Counted from the stretch's first letter, positions 26,364-36,967 are shown. The stretch is DNA of 64,000 nucleotides from VXNF01 sp965116465 (GCA_965116465.1 OZ220687.1:1922001-1986000); one strand, 5' to 3'. Notes: a model not told the origin generated them from the letters alone. Numbers and translations: made by a program.

Positions 26364-27458
26364 ATGGCTGAGGTGATCCTGCGGCAGTTGACCAAGCATT
26401 TCGGCAGCGTCGAGGCCGTCGAGGACGTGACCCTGCGCATCCCCGATGGGGAGTTCCTGGTGCTGCTGGGCCCGTCAGGGTGCGGCAAGAGCACGATCCT
26501 GCGCCTCATCGCCGGGCTGGAGGACGCCACCAGCGGCGAGATCCTGATCGACGGCGAACTCATCAACTTCAAGGACCCCACCAAGCGCAACGTGGCGATG
26601 GTGTTCCAGAACTACGCCCTGTACCCGCACATGACGGTCTACAAGAACGTGGCCTTCCCGCTGGAGACGGCCCGCCTGGCCAAGGAGGAGGTTGCCGAGG
26701 CGGTCCAGCGGGCGGCGGAGATGCTGGAGATCGAGGCCCTGCTGAAGCGGCTGCCCGAGCAGCTCTCCGGCGGTCAGCGCCAGCGGGTGGCCCTCGCCCG
26801 GGCGATCGTGCGCCAGCCGCTGGTGTTCCTGATGGACGAGCCGCTCTCCAACCTCGACGCCCAGCTGCGGCTGCAGACGCGGCTGGAGCTGATGGGCCTG
26901 CACGAGCGCCTGGGCATCACCACCATCTACGTCACGCACGACCAGGTCGAGGCCATGACGATGGGCCAGCGCATCGCCGTGATGCGCGACGGCCGCATCC
27001 AGCAGATGGGCCATCCGACCGACGTGTACGACGTGCCCGCCAACACGTTCGTGGCCACCTTCCTGGGAGCTCCCCCCATGAACCTCATCGGCGGATCGCT
27101 GGTGCGCGACAACGGCCAGGTCAGCTTCCGCTTCGAGGGCTACGAACTGGCCGTCGCCCCGGCGACCTCGGCGATCGCGCCCGACACGCTGGAGGAAGCC
27201 GTCGGCGAGGCGCAACTCGGTGTGCGTCCCGAGCACCTCACGCTGGCCTCCCCCGACGCCGAGGGCCTGCCGGGCGTGGTCCGGTTCCTCGAGCCGGTCG
27301 GTTCGGACCTCTTCGTCAGCGTCGACGTTGCCGGGCACGCCGTTCAGGTGCGGATGCCTCCCGACACCCGGGTCAGCACAGGATCCAACGTGCGGTTGGA
27401 GTTCGATCCCGCCCGCAGCCACATCTTCGGCGCCGACTCCCAGAACCTGCGGAGTTGA
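26364..27458 (+). CDS. ABC transporter ATPase, MalK/UgpC type
   Basis: A 364-residue nucleotide-binding subunit. Walker A GPSGCGKST, Q-loop QNYALYPHMT, signature LSGGQRQRVALARA, Walker B LVFLMDEPLSNLD and the H-loop THDQVEAMT are all intact. After about residue 235 there is a TOBE-like regulatory domain, as in sugar-importer ATPases (RPEHLTLASPDAEG). ATG 26364 follows CGGAGGCGCC. It completes the importer; catabolic genes for D-amino and amide compounds follow 71 bases later. Confidence 0.95.
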   Translation: MAEVILRQLTKHFGSVEAVEDVTLRIPDGEFLVLLGPSGCGKSTILRLIAGLEDATSGEILIDGELINFKDPTKRNVAMVFQNYALYPHMTVYKNVAFPLETARLAKEEVAEAVQRAAEMLEIEALLKRLPEQLSGGQRQRVALARAIVRQPLVFLMDEPLSNLDAQLRLQTRLELMGLHERLGITTIYVTHDQVEAMTMGQRIAVMRDGRIQQMGHPTDVYDVPANTFVATFLGAPPMNLIGGSLVRDNGQVSFRFEGYELAVAPATSAIAPDTLEEAVGEAQLGVRPEHLTLASPDAEGLPGVVRFLEPVGSDLFVSVDVAGHAVQVRMPPDTRVSTGSNVRLEFDPARSHIFGADSQNLRS

Positions 27459-27529
27459 ACCCTCCGGCAACTGCGGGCGCGAGTCGTCGATCCGCCTTGC
27501 GGTAGGCACGGCGGAGGTGAACCCGGCCA

Positions 27530-29128
27530 ATGCATGACCTGGTGCTCTCGGGCGGCCACGTGGTGGACGGCACCGGCGGCGCTCCTTTCCGCGCCGACGT
27601 GGCCGTGGAGGAGGGCCGCATCGCCGCCCTCGGTCCCGCCGGGGCGGCGCGGCGGGTCATCGACGTGTCGGGGTACCTGGTGGCACCGGGTTTCGTGGAC
27701 ATGCACTCGCACTCCGATCTGGCGCTGCTGACCGAACCCACGGCCGAGGCCAAGGTGATGCAGGGTGTGACCGGCGAGGTGATCGGCCAGGACGGGTTGG
27801 CCTACGCGCCGCTGGACGACTTCACCCTGGCGGCGGTGCGCACCCAGACCGCCGGCTGGGTCGGCGACCCACCCGGCCTGGACTACGGCTGGCGCTCGGT
27901 GGCGGACTACCTGGGCCGCCTGGAGGCCGCGCCGCCGTCGCTGAACGTGGCCTTCCTGGTGCCGCACGGGAACCTGCGCATGATGACCGTCGGCACCGAT
28001 GACCGCCCGGCCGGCGACTCCGAGCTGGCCGAGATGCGCTCCCTGGTGCGCCAGGGCATGGCCGAGGGGGCTCTGGGACTCTCCACCGGCCTCACCTACA
28101 CGCCGGCCATGTACGCCGGGACCGATGAGCTGGTGGAGTTGTGCGCCGAGATCGCCCCGTTCGGCGGCTACTTCTCGCCCCACACCCGCAGCTACGGGCG
28201 CGGCGTGATGGAGGCCTACGACGAGATGGTCGACGTGTGCCTTCGCTCGGGCGCGCCGCTGCACCTCACCCACTGCCAGGTCAGCTTCCCCGGCAACGAG
28301 GGGCGCGCCGGCGAGTTGGTCGAGCGGTTGGCCGCCATCGACCCGCGGGACCTGGAGATCTCCGCCGACAGCTACTGCTACGTGCCCGGCTCCACGTACA
28401 TGGCCGCGTTCCTGCCGAACTGGGCATGGACCGAGGGCCCCGAAGGTGTGCTCGGGCACCTGGCCGACCTCGACGCCGCCGAGCGGATCCGCCACGAGTT
28501 GGAGGACGTCGGCACCGACGGCTTCCACGGGGCGCTGATGGACTGGTCGGCCATCGAAGTCTCCTCGGTGGGCAGCGAGGAGGGGAGACGCTGGGTGGGC
28601 ATGCGCGTTGCCGAGATCGCCGCCGATATGGCGGTCGCACCGTGGGAGGCGGCCCGCCGGCTGATGTTCGACGAGCGGCTGAACGTCAACATCCTCACCC
28701 ACGTGGGCCACGAGGACAACGTCCGGACCATCATGCAGTTGCCGTTCCACATGGGCGGCAGCGACGGCATCATGACCGGCGCCCGCCCCCACCCGCGCGC
28801 CTGGGGCACCTTCGCCCGCTACCTGGCGCACTACGCCCGGGACGAGGGCATGTTCGACTGGCCGGAGATCGTCCGCAAGCTGGCGGCGCTGCCGAGCCTG
28901 CGGTTGCGGCAGTTCGACCGTGGGCTGCTGCGGCCGGGCTACTGGGCCGACATCGTGGTGTTCGACCCCGACGGCGTGCGCGACACCGCAACCTTCGAGA
29001 ACCCGCGGCGGCACCCCGAGGGCATGCCCTGGGTGCTGGTGAACGGCGAGCTGGTGAAGGACGACGACGCCCACACCGGCGCGCGGCCCGGCAGGGTGCT
29101 GCGCAGCCAACTCCGGGCGGCGGCGTGA
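27530..29128 (+). CDS. D-aminoacylase / N-acyl-D-amino-acid deacylase family amidohydrolase
   Basis: A 532-residue metal-dependent amidohydrolase of the D-aminoacylase type. The metal-binding HxH is in APGFVDMHSHSDLAL, a second His set is in APLHLTHCQVSF, and LGLSTGLTYTPAMYA is a family signature. The C terminus shows the usual DIVVFDPD and PWVLVNGELV strands. It hydrolyses N-acylated D-amino acids or related amides in the cytoplasm. GTGA at its end overlaps the next start by 4 bases. With the importer upstream and a D-amino-acid-type PLP enzyme downstream, uptake and use of N-acyl-D-amino acids is a consistent picture (inference). Confidence 0.92.
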   Translation: MHDLVLSGGHVVDGTGGAPFRADVAVEEGRIAALGPAGAARRVIDVSGYLVAPGFVDMHSHSDLALLTEPTAEAKVMQGVTGEVIGQDGLAYAPLDDFTLAAVRTQTAGWVGDPPGLDYGWRSVADYLGRLEAAPPSLNVAFLVPHGNLRMMTVGTDDRPAGDSELAEMRSLVRQGMAEGALGLSTGLTYTPAMYAGTDELVELCAEIAPFGGYFSPHTRSYGRGVMEAYDEMVDVCLRSGAPLHLTHCQVSFPGNEGRAGELVERLAAIDPRDLEISADSYCYVPGSTYMAAFLPNWAWTEGPEGVLGHLADLDAAERIRHELEDVGTDGFHGALMDWSAIEVSSVGSEEGRRWVGMRVAEIAADMAVAPWEAARRLMFDERLNVNILTHVGHEDNVRTIMQLPFHMGGSDGIMTGARPHPRAWGTFARYLAHYARDEGMFDWPEIVRKLAALPSLRLRQFDRGLLRPGYWADIVVFDPDGVRDTATFENPRRHPEGMPWVLVNGELVKDDDAHTGARPGRVLRSQLRAAA

Positions 29129-29601
29129 GCACGCCGATCGAACGCCTGCGGGCGGCCAACTGGGAGCTGCCGCCGCTGCCGACCCCGAAGGGCCTGTACG
29201 TGCCCGCACGCCGCCATGGTGATCTGCTGCACCTCAGCGCCCACGGCCCCTTCGGGCCCGACGGCGACTTCACCCACCGCGGCGTCGTGGGCGGCACGCT
29301 CAGCCTCGCCGAGGGCCGGGCCGCCGCGGCGGCCACAGCTCTCAGCCTGCTGGCCTCGGCGGCAGGGGCGCTCGGCGACCTGTCGGCGCTCAGCGGCACG
29401 CTCCGGATGACCGGCTACGTCAACGCCGCCGCCGGCTTCGAGGACCACGCCAAGGTGCTCGACGGGGCGAGCGAGGTGCTCGACGCGGCCTTCGGTCCCG
29501 AGGCCCGGCCGGCCCGGTCGGTCGTGGGCGTGGCGAGCCTTCCCTTCGACCTGCCGATCGTCATCGAGGCGACGTTCGTGATAGGAGCAGACGATGCCTG
29601 A
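29125..29601 (+). CDS. RidA-family (YjgF/YER057c/UK114) protein, long form
   Basis: A 158-residue RidA-superfamily protein from GTG 29125, overlapping the D-aminoacylase stop by 4 bases. It has HLSAHGPFGPDGDFTHRG in the N-terminal half and a conserved Arg in ARPARSVVGVASLPFDLP, the residue that binds the carboxylate of imine substrates in RidA. RidA proteins deaminate reactive enamines and imines released by PLP enzymes; the DSD1-type PLP enzyme is the next gene, overlapping by eight bases. It is longer than typical 125-130-residue RidA through N-terminal additions. Confidence 0.88.
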   Translation: MSTPIERLRAANWELPPLPTPKGLYVPARRHGDLLHLSAHGPFGPDGDFTHRGVVGGTLSLAEGRAAAAATALSLLASAAGALGDLSALSGTLRMTGYVNAAAGFEDHAKVLDGASEVLDAAFGPEARPARSVVGVASLPFDLPIVIEATFVIGADDA

Positions 29602-30742
29602 CCCCACGATCCCCGCCGGCGGCCTGCTGGACATCCCCACCAGCATCGAGACGCCCTCGCTGGTGGTCGACCGCGCCCGGATGGAGCACAACATCGCCGA
29701 CATGGCCGCCTATGCGGCCGGCCGGGGCATCGGCCTGGCGCCGCACGCCAAGACCCACCGCACGCCCGAGATCGCCCGCCTGCAGATGGCCGCCGGTGCG
29801 GAGATGCTCTGTATCGCCAAGCTGGGCGAGGCCGAGGCCCTGGCCGATGCGGGCCTCGACCGCTTCGTCATGGCGTACCCGATCGTGGGGGAGGCCAAGA
29901 TCGCCCGCGCCCGTCGCCTCATGCAGCGGGCACGGATACTGCTCTCGGTGGACTCGTTCGCCGGCGCCGAGGCGCTGGGGGCCGGCATGGCGGCCGCGGG
30001 CACCACTGCCGACGTGCTGGTCATCGTCGACACCGGCTACCACCGTTGCGGCGTGGCCGCCGACGAGGCCGCCGACTTCGGGGCGGCCATCGCGACCCTG
30101 CCGGGGCTGCGCCTACGGGGGCTGATCACCCATGAGGGCCACGCCTACTCCAAGCCCGGCGAGGAGGGCCTACACAACGCTTCGGTCGACGCCGGGGAGT
30201 TGATGGTCGCCGCCGCCGCCGACCTGCGCGCCCGGGGGCTGGACATCGACGTGGTGTCGGTGGGTTCCAGCGCCACCGCCCGGCACACCACCGCGGTGGA
30301 CGGCATCACCCAGGTCCGCCCCGGCATCTACGCCTTCAACGACTACGGGCAGGTGCTGCGCGGCGTGGTGGGCCTGGACCGCTGCGCGGCCCGGGTGGTG
30401 GCGACGGTGGTGAGCCACGTCGAGCCGGACAGGGCGATCCTGGACGCCGGCTCCAAGTCCGTGAGCCACGACCGCCTCGGCATCCACGTGCCGGGTGCGC
30501 CCGGCGGCTACGGCCTGGTCGTGGACCTGCCGGGCTGGGAGCTGTACCAACTCTCCGAGGAGCACGGCTGGCTGCGCTGGACGGGCGACGGCCCGCCCGG
30601 CGGGTTGACCATCGGCCAGCGCGTGCAGATCCTGCCCAACCACATCTGCTCGGCGTTCCACATGCTGGGGCAGTCGGAGATCGTCGAGGGCGGCGAGCAC
30701 GTCGCCACCTGGGTGGCCACCGGCCGCGGCGAGAGCCGCTGA
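29594..30742 (+). CDS. DSD1-type PLP enzyme (D-threonine aldolase / D-serine dehydratase family)
   Basis: A 382-residue fold-type III PLP enzyme. The Schiff-base Lys lies in LAPHAKTHRTPEIA, and the metal-binding His-x-Cys is in LPNHICSAFHML, as in eukaryotic-type D-serine dehydratase and D-threonine aldolase. ITHEGHAY and VSVGSSATARH are typical of the family. It splits D-3-hydroxy amino acids or deaminates D-serine-like substrates. It overlaps the RidA gene by 8 bases, fitting removal of an enamine by-product. The exact activity, aldolase or dehydratase, is not decidable here. Confidence 0.9.
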   Translation: MPDPTIPAGGLLDIPTSIETPSLVVDRARMEHNIADMAAYAAGRGIGLAPHAKTHRTPEIARLQMAAGAEMLCIAKLGEAEALADAGLDRFVMAYPIVGEAKIARARRLMQRARILLSVDSFAGAEALGAGMAAAGTTADVLVIVDTGYHRCGVAADEAADFGAAIATLPGLRLRGLITHEGHAYSKPGEEGLHNASVDAGELMVAAAADLRARGLDIDVVSVGSSATARHTTAVDGITQVRPGIYAFNDYGQVLRGVVGLDRCAARVVATVVSHVEPDRAILDAGSKSVSHDRLGIHVPGAPGGYGLVVDLPGWELYQLSEEHGWLRWTGDGPPGGLTIGQRVQILPNHICSAFHMLGQSEIVEGGEHVATWVATGRGESR

Positions 30743-30745
30743 GCC

Positions 30746-31513
30746 ATGCGACTCGACGGCAAGGTCTGCATCATCACCGGGGCCGGCTCCGGCCAGGGCC
30801 GGGCTGCGGCGCTGCGCTTCGCGGCGGAGGGAGCGAGCGTGATGATCGCCGAGGTCGACGCGGCGACCGGGGCTGCGGCCGCCGACGAGATAGCGGCGGC
30901 GGGCGGCGAGGCCGTGTTCGTGCAGACCGACGTCAGTTCCGAGGATGACTGGCGCCGGGTCGTGGCCGCCGCCGTCGAACGGTTCGGCGGTGTCGACGTG
31001 CTCTACAACAACGCCGCCGTCGCCCCTGTCGAGGACGGCTCGGTGGTCGACGTCCCTCTGGACACCTGGGACCGCACCCTGGCGGTGAACCTCACCGGTC
31101 CGATGCTGGGCTGCCGCCACGCCATCCCGGAGATGCTGCGCCGCGGCGGCGGGTCGATCATCAACACGTCGTCGATCCGGGCGTTCGTGGGCGCCAGCCA
31201 GCCGATCGACGCCTACACGGCCACCAAGGGCGCTCTGATCTCCCTGACACGGTCGCTGGCCGTGGTCTACGGGCCCCGGGGGATCCGCGCCAACGTGATC
31301 GCCCCCGGCACGATCCGCACCCCCATGGCCCTGGTGCACGACGCCCACGGCGATGCAGGAAGTCGGATGAGACTGGCCCGCTACCCGGTCGGCCGCTTCG
31401 GTGAGCCCGCAGAGATCGCCGACCTGGCGCTCTACCTGGCCTCGGACGAGTCGGGCTGGACCAACGGAGCGGTGATGGTGATCGACGGCGGTGCGATGAT
31501 CAACTACGTCTGA
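30746..31513 (+). CDS. Short-chain dehydrogenase/reductase
   Basis: A 255-residue classical SDR with TGAGSGQG cofactor loop, NNAAVAPVED, Ser in IINTSSIRAF, and Tyr/Lys in YTATKGAL. The C terminus is VIDGGAMINYV. It starts 3 bases after the preceding PLP enzyme and is cotranscribed. It probably oxidises or reduces a product of the amide/amino-acid breakdown pathway. Substrate is not evident. Confidence 0.92.
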   Translation: MRLDGKVCIITGAGSGQGRAAALRFAAEGASVMIAEVDAATGAAAADEIAAAGGEAVFVQTDVSSEDDWRRVVAAAVERFGGVDVLYNNAAVAPVEDGSVVDVPLDTWDRTLAVNLTGPMLGCRHAIPEMLRRGGGSIINTSSIRAFVGASQPIDAYTATKGALISLTRSLAVVYGPRGIRANVIAPGTIRTPMALVHDAHGDAGSRMRLARYPVGRFGEPAEIADLALYLASDESGWTNGAVMVIDGGAMINYV

Positions 31514-31548
31514 GCGCCACGAGCCCAGCGAAAGGATTGGGACCGAAG

Positions 31549-33897
31549 ATGCGAATAGCGGAAGGGTACGAGAAGAGCCCCTACAGGTCGGAGCGCCGGC
31601 GCCGGGAACTGCTGGGCTACACCGACCCGCTGGTCGTCCACCCGGGCGACGAGGTGCGGGTCATGGTGAGCTCCGAGTTCGACTCCTACGAGTCGCAGGT
31701 GGTACGCCTCATCCACGGCGACAGCTCGCCGGAGAGCCCCGGCTTCAAGGCCGAGCCGGTTGCCACGTCGGCCGACGGAACGCACCCCGGGCGGATCCAG
31801 GACACCCACGCGGGTTCGTACGTGGAGGTGCCCGACGCCCCCGAGGTCTCCGGCAGCTTCACGGTCGCCGCCTGGATCTGGCCGACGATCCCCGAGGCGG
31901 GGGTGCAGACCATCGTCGCGCACCGCAGCGGCTCCACCGGCTACAGCCTCGGGTTCGGCGTCCCGAGGGGAATGCCGACCGGACCGGATACCGACAGCGC
32001 CGGTTGCACGCTTCCCCCCGAGGGAACCGACGACGGGCTCACCCTCCGTGTCGGCGGCGCGGAGTTCTCCCTGGGCGCCTGGCCCGTCGAGAAGCGCTGG
32101 CACTTCGTCGCGGGCTCATGGGATGCCGTCACCGGTGAGGCGCGCCTGTTGCAGCGAATCGACGAGCGGGGCCCGGAGACCTCGCTGGTTGCGACCGAGA
32201 ATCTCGGGCCGCTGGATGAGAGCGACGCCGATCCCACCGCCGGAGGGCCCGGTACGCCGCTGCTGCTGGCGGCCGGCTCGCGCATCGACGGCACCGAGGT
32301 GGGCGCCTACCACTGCTTCAACGGCAAGATCGAGCGGCCCTGCCTGTTCAGGAGGGCCCTGAGTGTCGACGAGTTGGAGGCACTGGCCGGCGGTGCCGAC
32401 CCGCTTGCGATGGACGGCGTCGCCGCGGTCTGGGACTTCGCCGCCACGCCGGCGTCGGGCGTCGACATCGCGGACGTCACCGGGTCGGGCCACGACGGCA
32501 CCGTCCTCAACTACGCCATGCGCGGGCTGACGGGCCACAGCTGGGACGCCACGGCCTTCACGCGCGAGGAGGCGCCGGAGCAGTACGGGGCCATCCACTT
32601 CCACGACGACGACTTCGACGACAGCCGCTGGGACGAGGACTTCAGATTCACCGTCCCCGACGACGCCCGCAGCGGCTACTACGCCGTGCACCTGCAGGCC
32701 TCCGACGAGGCCGGCGGCGAGGAGGACCACATCCCGTTCTTCGTGACGCCGGCCCCGGGCGCCCGCCGGGCCAAGGCGGCCTACCTGGCGCCCACCTGCA
32801 GCTACCTCGCCTACGCCAACGAGCGGGTGCTGTTCAGCGGGGGCCACGACTTCAGCGACCTCACCAACATCCCCATCGTGGTGGACCCCTACGACGACTA
32901 CCTGGGCGCCCGGGTGGAGCTCGGCGGCTCGGTCTACGACGTGCACACCGACGGCAGCGGTGTCTGCCACTCCACCACCCGCCGCCCGCTCCTGTCGATG
33001 CGCGCCACGGCCCGCCATTGGGTGACCAACGCCCCCCGGGGCTACGCCTTCGACCTGTACCTGGTGGACTGGCTGGAGAACCAGGGCGCCGACTACGACG
33101 TCATCACCGACGAGGACCTGCACTTCTATGGCCTCGACTGCCTGGCCGACTACAAGGTCATCATGACCGGCTGCCATCCCGAGTACTGGACCGGACCCAT
33201 GCTGGACGGCCTCGAGGCGTACCTGGACGGCGGCGGCCGGTTCATGTACCTGGGCGGCAACGGCTTCTACTGGGCCACCACGTATGACCCCGGCCGTCGC
33301 CACGTTGTCGAGATCCGGCGCGGCTTCGCCGGCAGCCGGGCCTGGGAGTCACACCCCGGCGAGACGCAGTTCGCCTCCACGGGCGAGCAGTGCGGCATCT
33401 GGCGGCACCTGGGCCGCCCGCCCAACGCCATCGTGGGCACCGGATTCTCCTGCCAGGGATGGGACGCCCACACGCCCGGCTACCGGCGCCTGCCCGGCAG
33501 CTTCGACCCGCGGGCGGCGTTCATCTTCGAGGGCGTCGGCGACGACGAGATCATCGGCGATTTCGGCCTGGTGATGAACGGCTGCGCCGGCGACGAGCTG
33601 GACCGCGTCGACCACCGCCTGGGCACCCCGTCCCACACCCTGGTCCTGGCAACCTCGGCGGGGGAGCACTCCGCCTACTACCTGATATGCCACGAGGACA
33701 TCTTCGTGATGCACGCCAACATCGACGCCACCCGCAACGACGACGCCCGCGCCGACATGGTCTACTTCGAGACCGCCAACGGGGGCGCGGTGTTCTCGGT
33801 CAGCTCCATCAACTGGTTCTCGGGCCTGTCGCACAACGGCTACGACAACAACGTCTCCCGCGTCACGTCCAACGTGCTCAACAACTTCCTGGCGTAG
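31549..33897 (+). CDS. N,N-dimethylformamidase beta-subunit-like protein
   Basis: A 782-residue homologue of the large subunit of N,N-dimethylformamidase, an iron-dependent amidohydrolase. Length matches the family (about 760). A concanavalin/LamG-like insert spans roughly residues 90-270 (GSYVEVPDAPEVSGSFTVAAW). The catalytic half contains APTCSYLAYANERV, matching the Tyr ligand region, and GCHPEYWTG, where His543-x-Glu545 matches the other iron ligands. ATG 31549 is used with AAAGGA upstream; a TTG at 31537 is also possible. No gene for the small alpha subunit is adjacent. Substrate may be another amide from the same operon (inference). Confidence 0.88.
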   Translation: MRIAEGYEKSPYRSERRRRELLGYTDPLVVHPGDEVRVMVSSEFDSYESQVVRLIHGDSSPESPGFKAEPVATSADGTHPGRIQDTHAGSYVEVPDAPEVSGSFTVAAWIWPTIPEAGVQTIVAHRSGSTGYSLGFGVPRGMPTGPDTDSAGCTLPPEGTDDGLTLRVGGAEFSLGAWPVEKRWHFVAGSWDAVTGEARLLQRIDERGPETSLVATENLGPLDESDADPTAGGPGTPLLLAAGSRIDGTEVGAYHCFNGKIERPCLFRRALSVDELEALAGGADPLAMDGVAAVWDFAATPASGVDIADVTGSGHDGTVLNYAMRGLTGHSWDATAFTREEAPEQYGAIHFHDDDFDDSRWDEDFRFTVPDDARSGYYAVHLQASDEAGGEEDHIPFFVTPAPGARRAKAAYLAPTCSYLAYANERVLFSGGHDFSDLTNIPIVVDPYDDYLGARVELGGSVYDVHTDGSGVCHSTTRRPLLSMRATARHWVTNAPRGYAFDLYLVDWLENQGADYDVITDEDLHFYGLDCLADYKVIMTGCHPEYWTGPMLDGLEAYLDGGGRFMYLGGNGFYWATTYDPGRRHVVEIRRGFAGSRAWESHPGETQFASTGEQCGIWRHLGRPPNAIVGTGFSCQGWDAHTPGYRRLPGSFDPRAAFIFEGVGDDEIIGDFGLVMNGCAGDELDRVDHRLGTPSHTLVLATSAGEHSAYYLICHEDIFVMHANIDATRNDDARADMVYFETANGGAVFSVSSINWFSGLSHNGYDNNVSRVTSNVLNNFLA

Positions 33898-33938
33898 CCT
33901 GAGCCGCCGTCAGAGGTCTATCCGATAGAGGAGCCGTC

Positions 33939-34316
33939 ATGGCGAAGCAGCCGATCAGCAGTGCGTCCGCACCCCAGCCGTCGGGGGCCTACTCGCAGGG
34001 CATCGCCGCCGGCGGGTTCGTGTTCCTGTCGGGTCAGGGACCGTTCACGCCCGCCGGCGATGTGCCCGCAGGGGGCTTCGGCGCCCAGGCGCGCCAGACC
34101 TTCGCCAATCTGGCGGCGGTTGCCGAGGCCGCGGGAGGCTCGCTGGCCGACGCCGTGCGTGTGGGCGTCTACCTGCACGACATGAGCGACTTTCCGGAAA
34201 TGAACGCCATCTACCGCGAGACGTTCCCCGAACCGCTGCCGGCGCGCACCACCATCCAGACGCCCCTGCCGGGCTTCCTCATCGAGGTGGACGTCGTCCT
34301 GCACCTCGGCGACTGA
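33939..34316 (+). CDS. ridA: RidA family enamine/imine deaminase
   Basis: A 125-residue canonical RidA. It begins MAKQPISSASAPQPSGAYSQG, carries FVFLSGQGPFTPAGD, and has the substrate-binding Arg in LPARTTIQTPLPG. It hydrolyses 2-aminoacrylate-like intermediates and so protects PLP enzymes. It is 41 bases after the dimethylformamidase-like gene and is the last gene of this + strand cluster. It is the second RidA-family gene within 5 kb; this one has standard length. Confidence 0.93.
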   Translation: MAKQPISSASAPQPSGAYSQGIAAGGFVFLSGQGPFTPAGDVPAGGFGAQARQTFANLAAVAEAAGGSLADAVRVGVYLHDMSDFPEMNAIYRETFPEPLPARTTIQTPLPGFLIEVDVVLHLGD

Positions 34317-34374
34317 GCCACGCGCCGCCCCCCGGACCGTCGTTCCGGCGACGGCCGGAATCTAGGCGGCGCCG

Positions 34375-35400
<1,026 letters not shown>

Positions 35401-35404
35401 GCCG

Positions 35405-36355
35405 TCAGGCTACCGGCGCCACCTCTGGTGATTCGTCGGGCTCGGGATCGGGGGCGTCGCGCAGCGCCCAGCCCATGAGGCGCAGCATCGCCCGCGCCGT
35501 CGGGCGCACGACGAGGCGGCGCAGCGGCCCGCATCGCAAGTCGTGGAGCGACTGCGCCCACGGCGGCAGGCTGTCGAACGCCGCCCAGAACAGCACCGCG
35601 TATGCCAGACGTGCCACCGGCGGCAACGGGAAGGCGCGCAGGAAGTAGACCGCCTCCCGGCTGAGTTCGGTGGCGGCGACGGCGGGACCGAACCCGTCGA
35701 TGACGGCGGCCAATTCGGCCCGGCTGCGCGGCGGCTCGTCGACCCCCAGGCGCTCGGCCACCGTCGCCATCTCCGCCACGTAGCGATCGGGCAACTCGCC
35801 CGCCCTGAGTTCCGCCGCGGCCACGTTGCGGGGGTCTCGCGCCGGCAGATTCGGAGTCAGGACGGTGCGGCCGCGCCGCGGCCGGCGGCCGTAGCGCAGG
35901 AAGGACTCCAGGAAGCTGTCCACCTCGGTGGCGTGCACCCAGGCCAGCAGGTCGGCGTCGTCGGCCCGGTAATGACGACCGTCCGGCGTCACCCCGGACA
36001 CCGAGAGGTGGACGCGCCGCACGGCTTCGATGGCCGCCTCGGCCTCGGGCAGCGAGCAGTACGTCGTGGTGCCCAGGAAGAACACGGTGCGCCGCAGCCG
36101 CCCCAGCGGGTCCTGGCGGAAATCGGAGTGCTCGCCGACGCCCTGCATGGCCACTGGGTGCAGCGACTGCAGCAGCAGCGCCCGGATCCCGCCCACCATC
36201 ATCGAGGCCTCGGCGTGCACCAGCCACGCCGCCCCGCCGGTCGGAAGCAGGGTCGGCGCGCCGGGAGTGGGGGCGAACTTGCGCGAGCCGCTGCCCGACA
36301 GCACCGTCCGGATCGACCACGCCAAGCGGTTCCGCAGCGCCGCCGCGGGACTCAC
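35405..36355 (-). CDS. DUF2236 / MpaB-like oxygenase family protein
   Basis: A 316-residue DUF2236 protein, a family of heme-type oxygenase-like proteins related to latex-clearing protein and MpaB. Typical stretches are LLLQSLHPVAMQGVGEHSDFRQDPLGRLRRT and DADLLAWVHATEVDSFLESFLRYG, where family-conserved His and Asp residues occur. It starts at GTG 36355 (MSPAAALRNRL); the longer open frame upstream crosses the tRNA gene and is not real. No signal peptide. Its substrate is unknown. It is 4 bases upstream of asd. Confidence 0.87.
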   Translation of the reverse strand: MSPAAALRNRLAWSIRTVLSGSGSRKFAPTPGAPTLLPTGGAAWLVHAEASMMVGGIRALLLQSLHPVAMQGVGEHSDFRQDPLGRLRRTVFFLGTTTYCSLPEAEAAIEAVRRVHLSVSGVTPDGRHYRADDADLLAWVHATEVDSFLESFLRYGRRPRRGRTVLTPNLPARDPRNVAAAELRAGELPDRYVAEMATVAERLGVDEPPRSRAELAAVIDGFGPAVAATELSREAVYFLRAFPLPPVARLAYAVLFWAAFDSLPPWAQSLHDLRCGPLRRLVVRPTARAMLRLMGWALRDAPDPEPDESPEVAPVA

Positions 36356-36404
36356 GACCGCTGCTCCGGTGTCAGCCGGCCGGCGTCCGGGAGCCGCGGG
36401 GGAG

Positions 36405-36478
<74 letters not shown>

Positions 36479-36522
36479 TCGGGGGCCGAGGATACCAAGG
36501 CCGAACCGCCGCGCCGGGCGGC

Positions 36523-36915
36523 TCAGCCGGCGCTCTCGTAGAAGGTCCCACCCTCGGCGAGGGCCTGACGTCCCCGGCGCAGGCGGAAGGCGTTGAGGGG
36601 CTTGATCAGCCAGCCGTCGGCGCGCGCCCGCCGAGCCAGAAAGGTGTCCGCCGGCCTGTCCAGCAGCATCAGCACCTTCTGGGGGGGCATCCGGCCGGCG
36701 TCGCTCTCGGCCCGCAGATCCAGGCAAGACGCCATGCCGCCCATGCTGCCGATCTGCAGGTCCACGATCACCAACTCGGGCTGCAGTTCCTCGGTGACGG
36801 CCAGCAGGTCCCGTCCCGAACGCACCCGGCTGACACGCGTGTCGTCGTCGGCGAGGGCGCCGGCGACCTCGCCGAACACCCAGTCGGCGTCGGTAGCCAG
36901 CAGCACGTCGGCCAT
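36523..36915 (-). CDS. Stand-alone response-regulator receiver domain
   Basis: A 130-residue CheY-like receiver without an output domain. Phospho-acceptor Asp52 is in LVIVDLQIGSMGG, acidic residues are in ATDADW at positions 9-11, and the conserved Lys is in WLIKPLNAF. A TAGCCT -10 box lies six bases before the ATG, so the mRNA is probably leaderless. It is divergent from a STAS-domain gene with promoters back to back, suggesting both belong to one partner-switch or signalling module. No histidine kinase is adjacent. Confidence 0.85.
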   Translation of the reverse strand: MADVLLATDADWVFGEVAGALADDDTRVSRVRSGRDLLAVTEELQPELVIVDLQIGSMGGMASCLDLRAESDAGRMPPQKVLMLLDRPADTFLARRARADGWLIKPLNAFRLRRGRQALAEGGTFYESAG

Positions 36916-36921
36916 ACCGTG

Positions 36922-36942
36922 AGGCTACCGGGGCGGTAGCAT
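36922..36942. promoter_or_regulatory. Back-to-back -10 elements for receiver and STAS genes
   Basis: On the - strand TAGCCT (36927-36922) lies six bases before the receiver ATG. On the + strand TAGCAT (36937-36942) precedes the STAS gene, leaving a leader of about 20 bases with GGGAGG before GTG 36968. The two elements are 9 bases apart. Confidence 0.5.
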
Positions 36943-36967
36943 CCCCGACGAGGCGGGAGGTTGCCGA

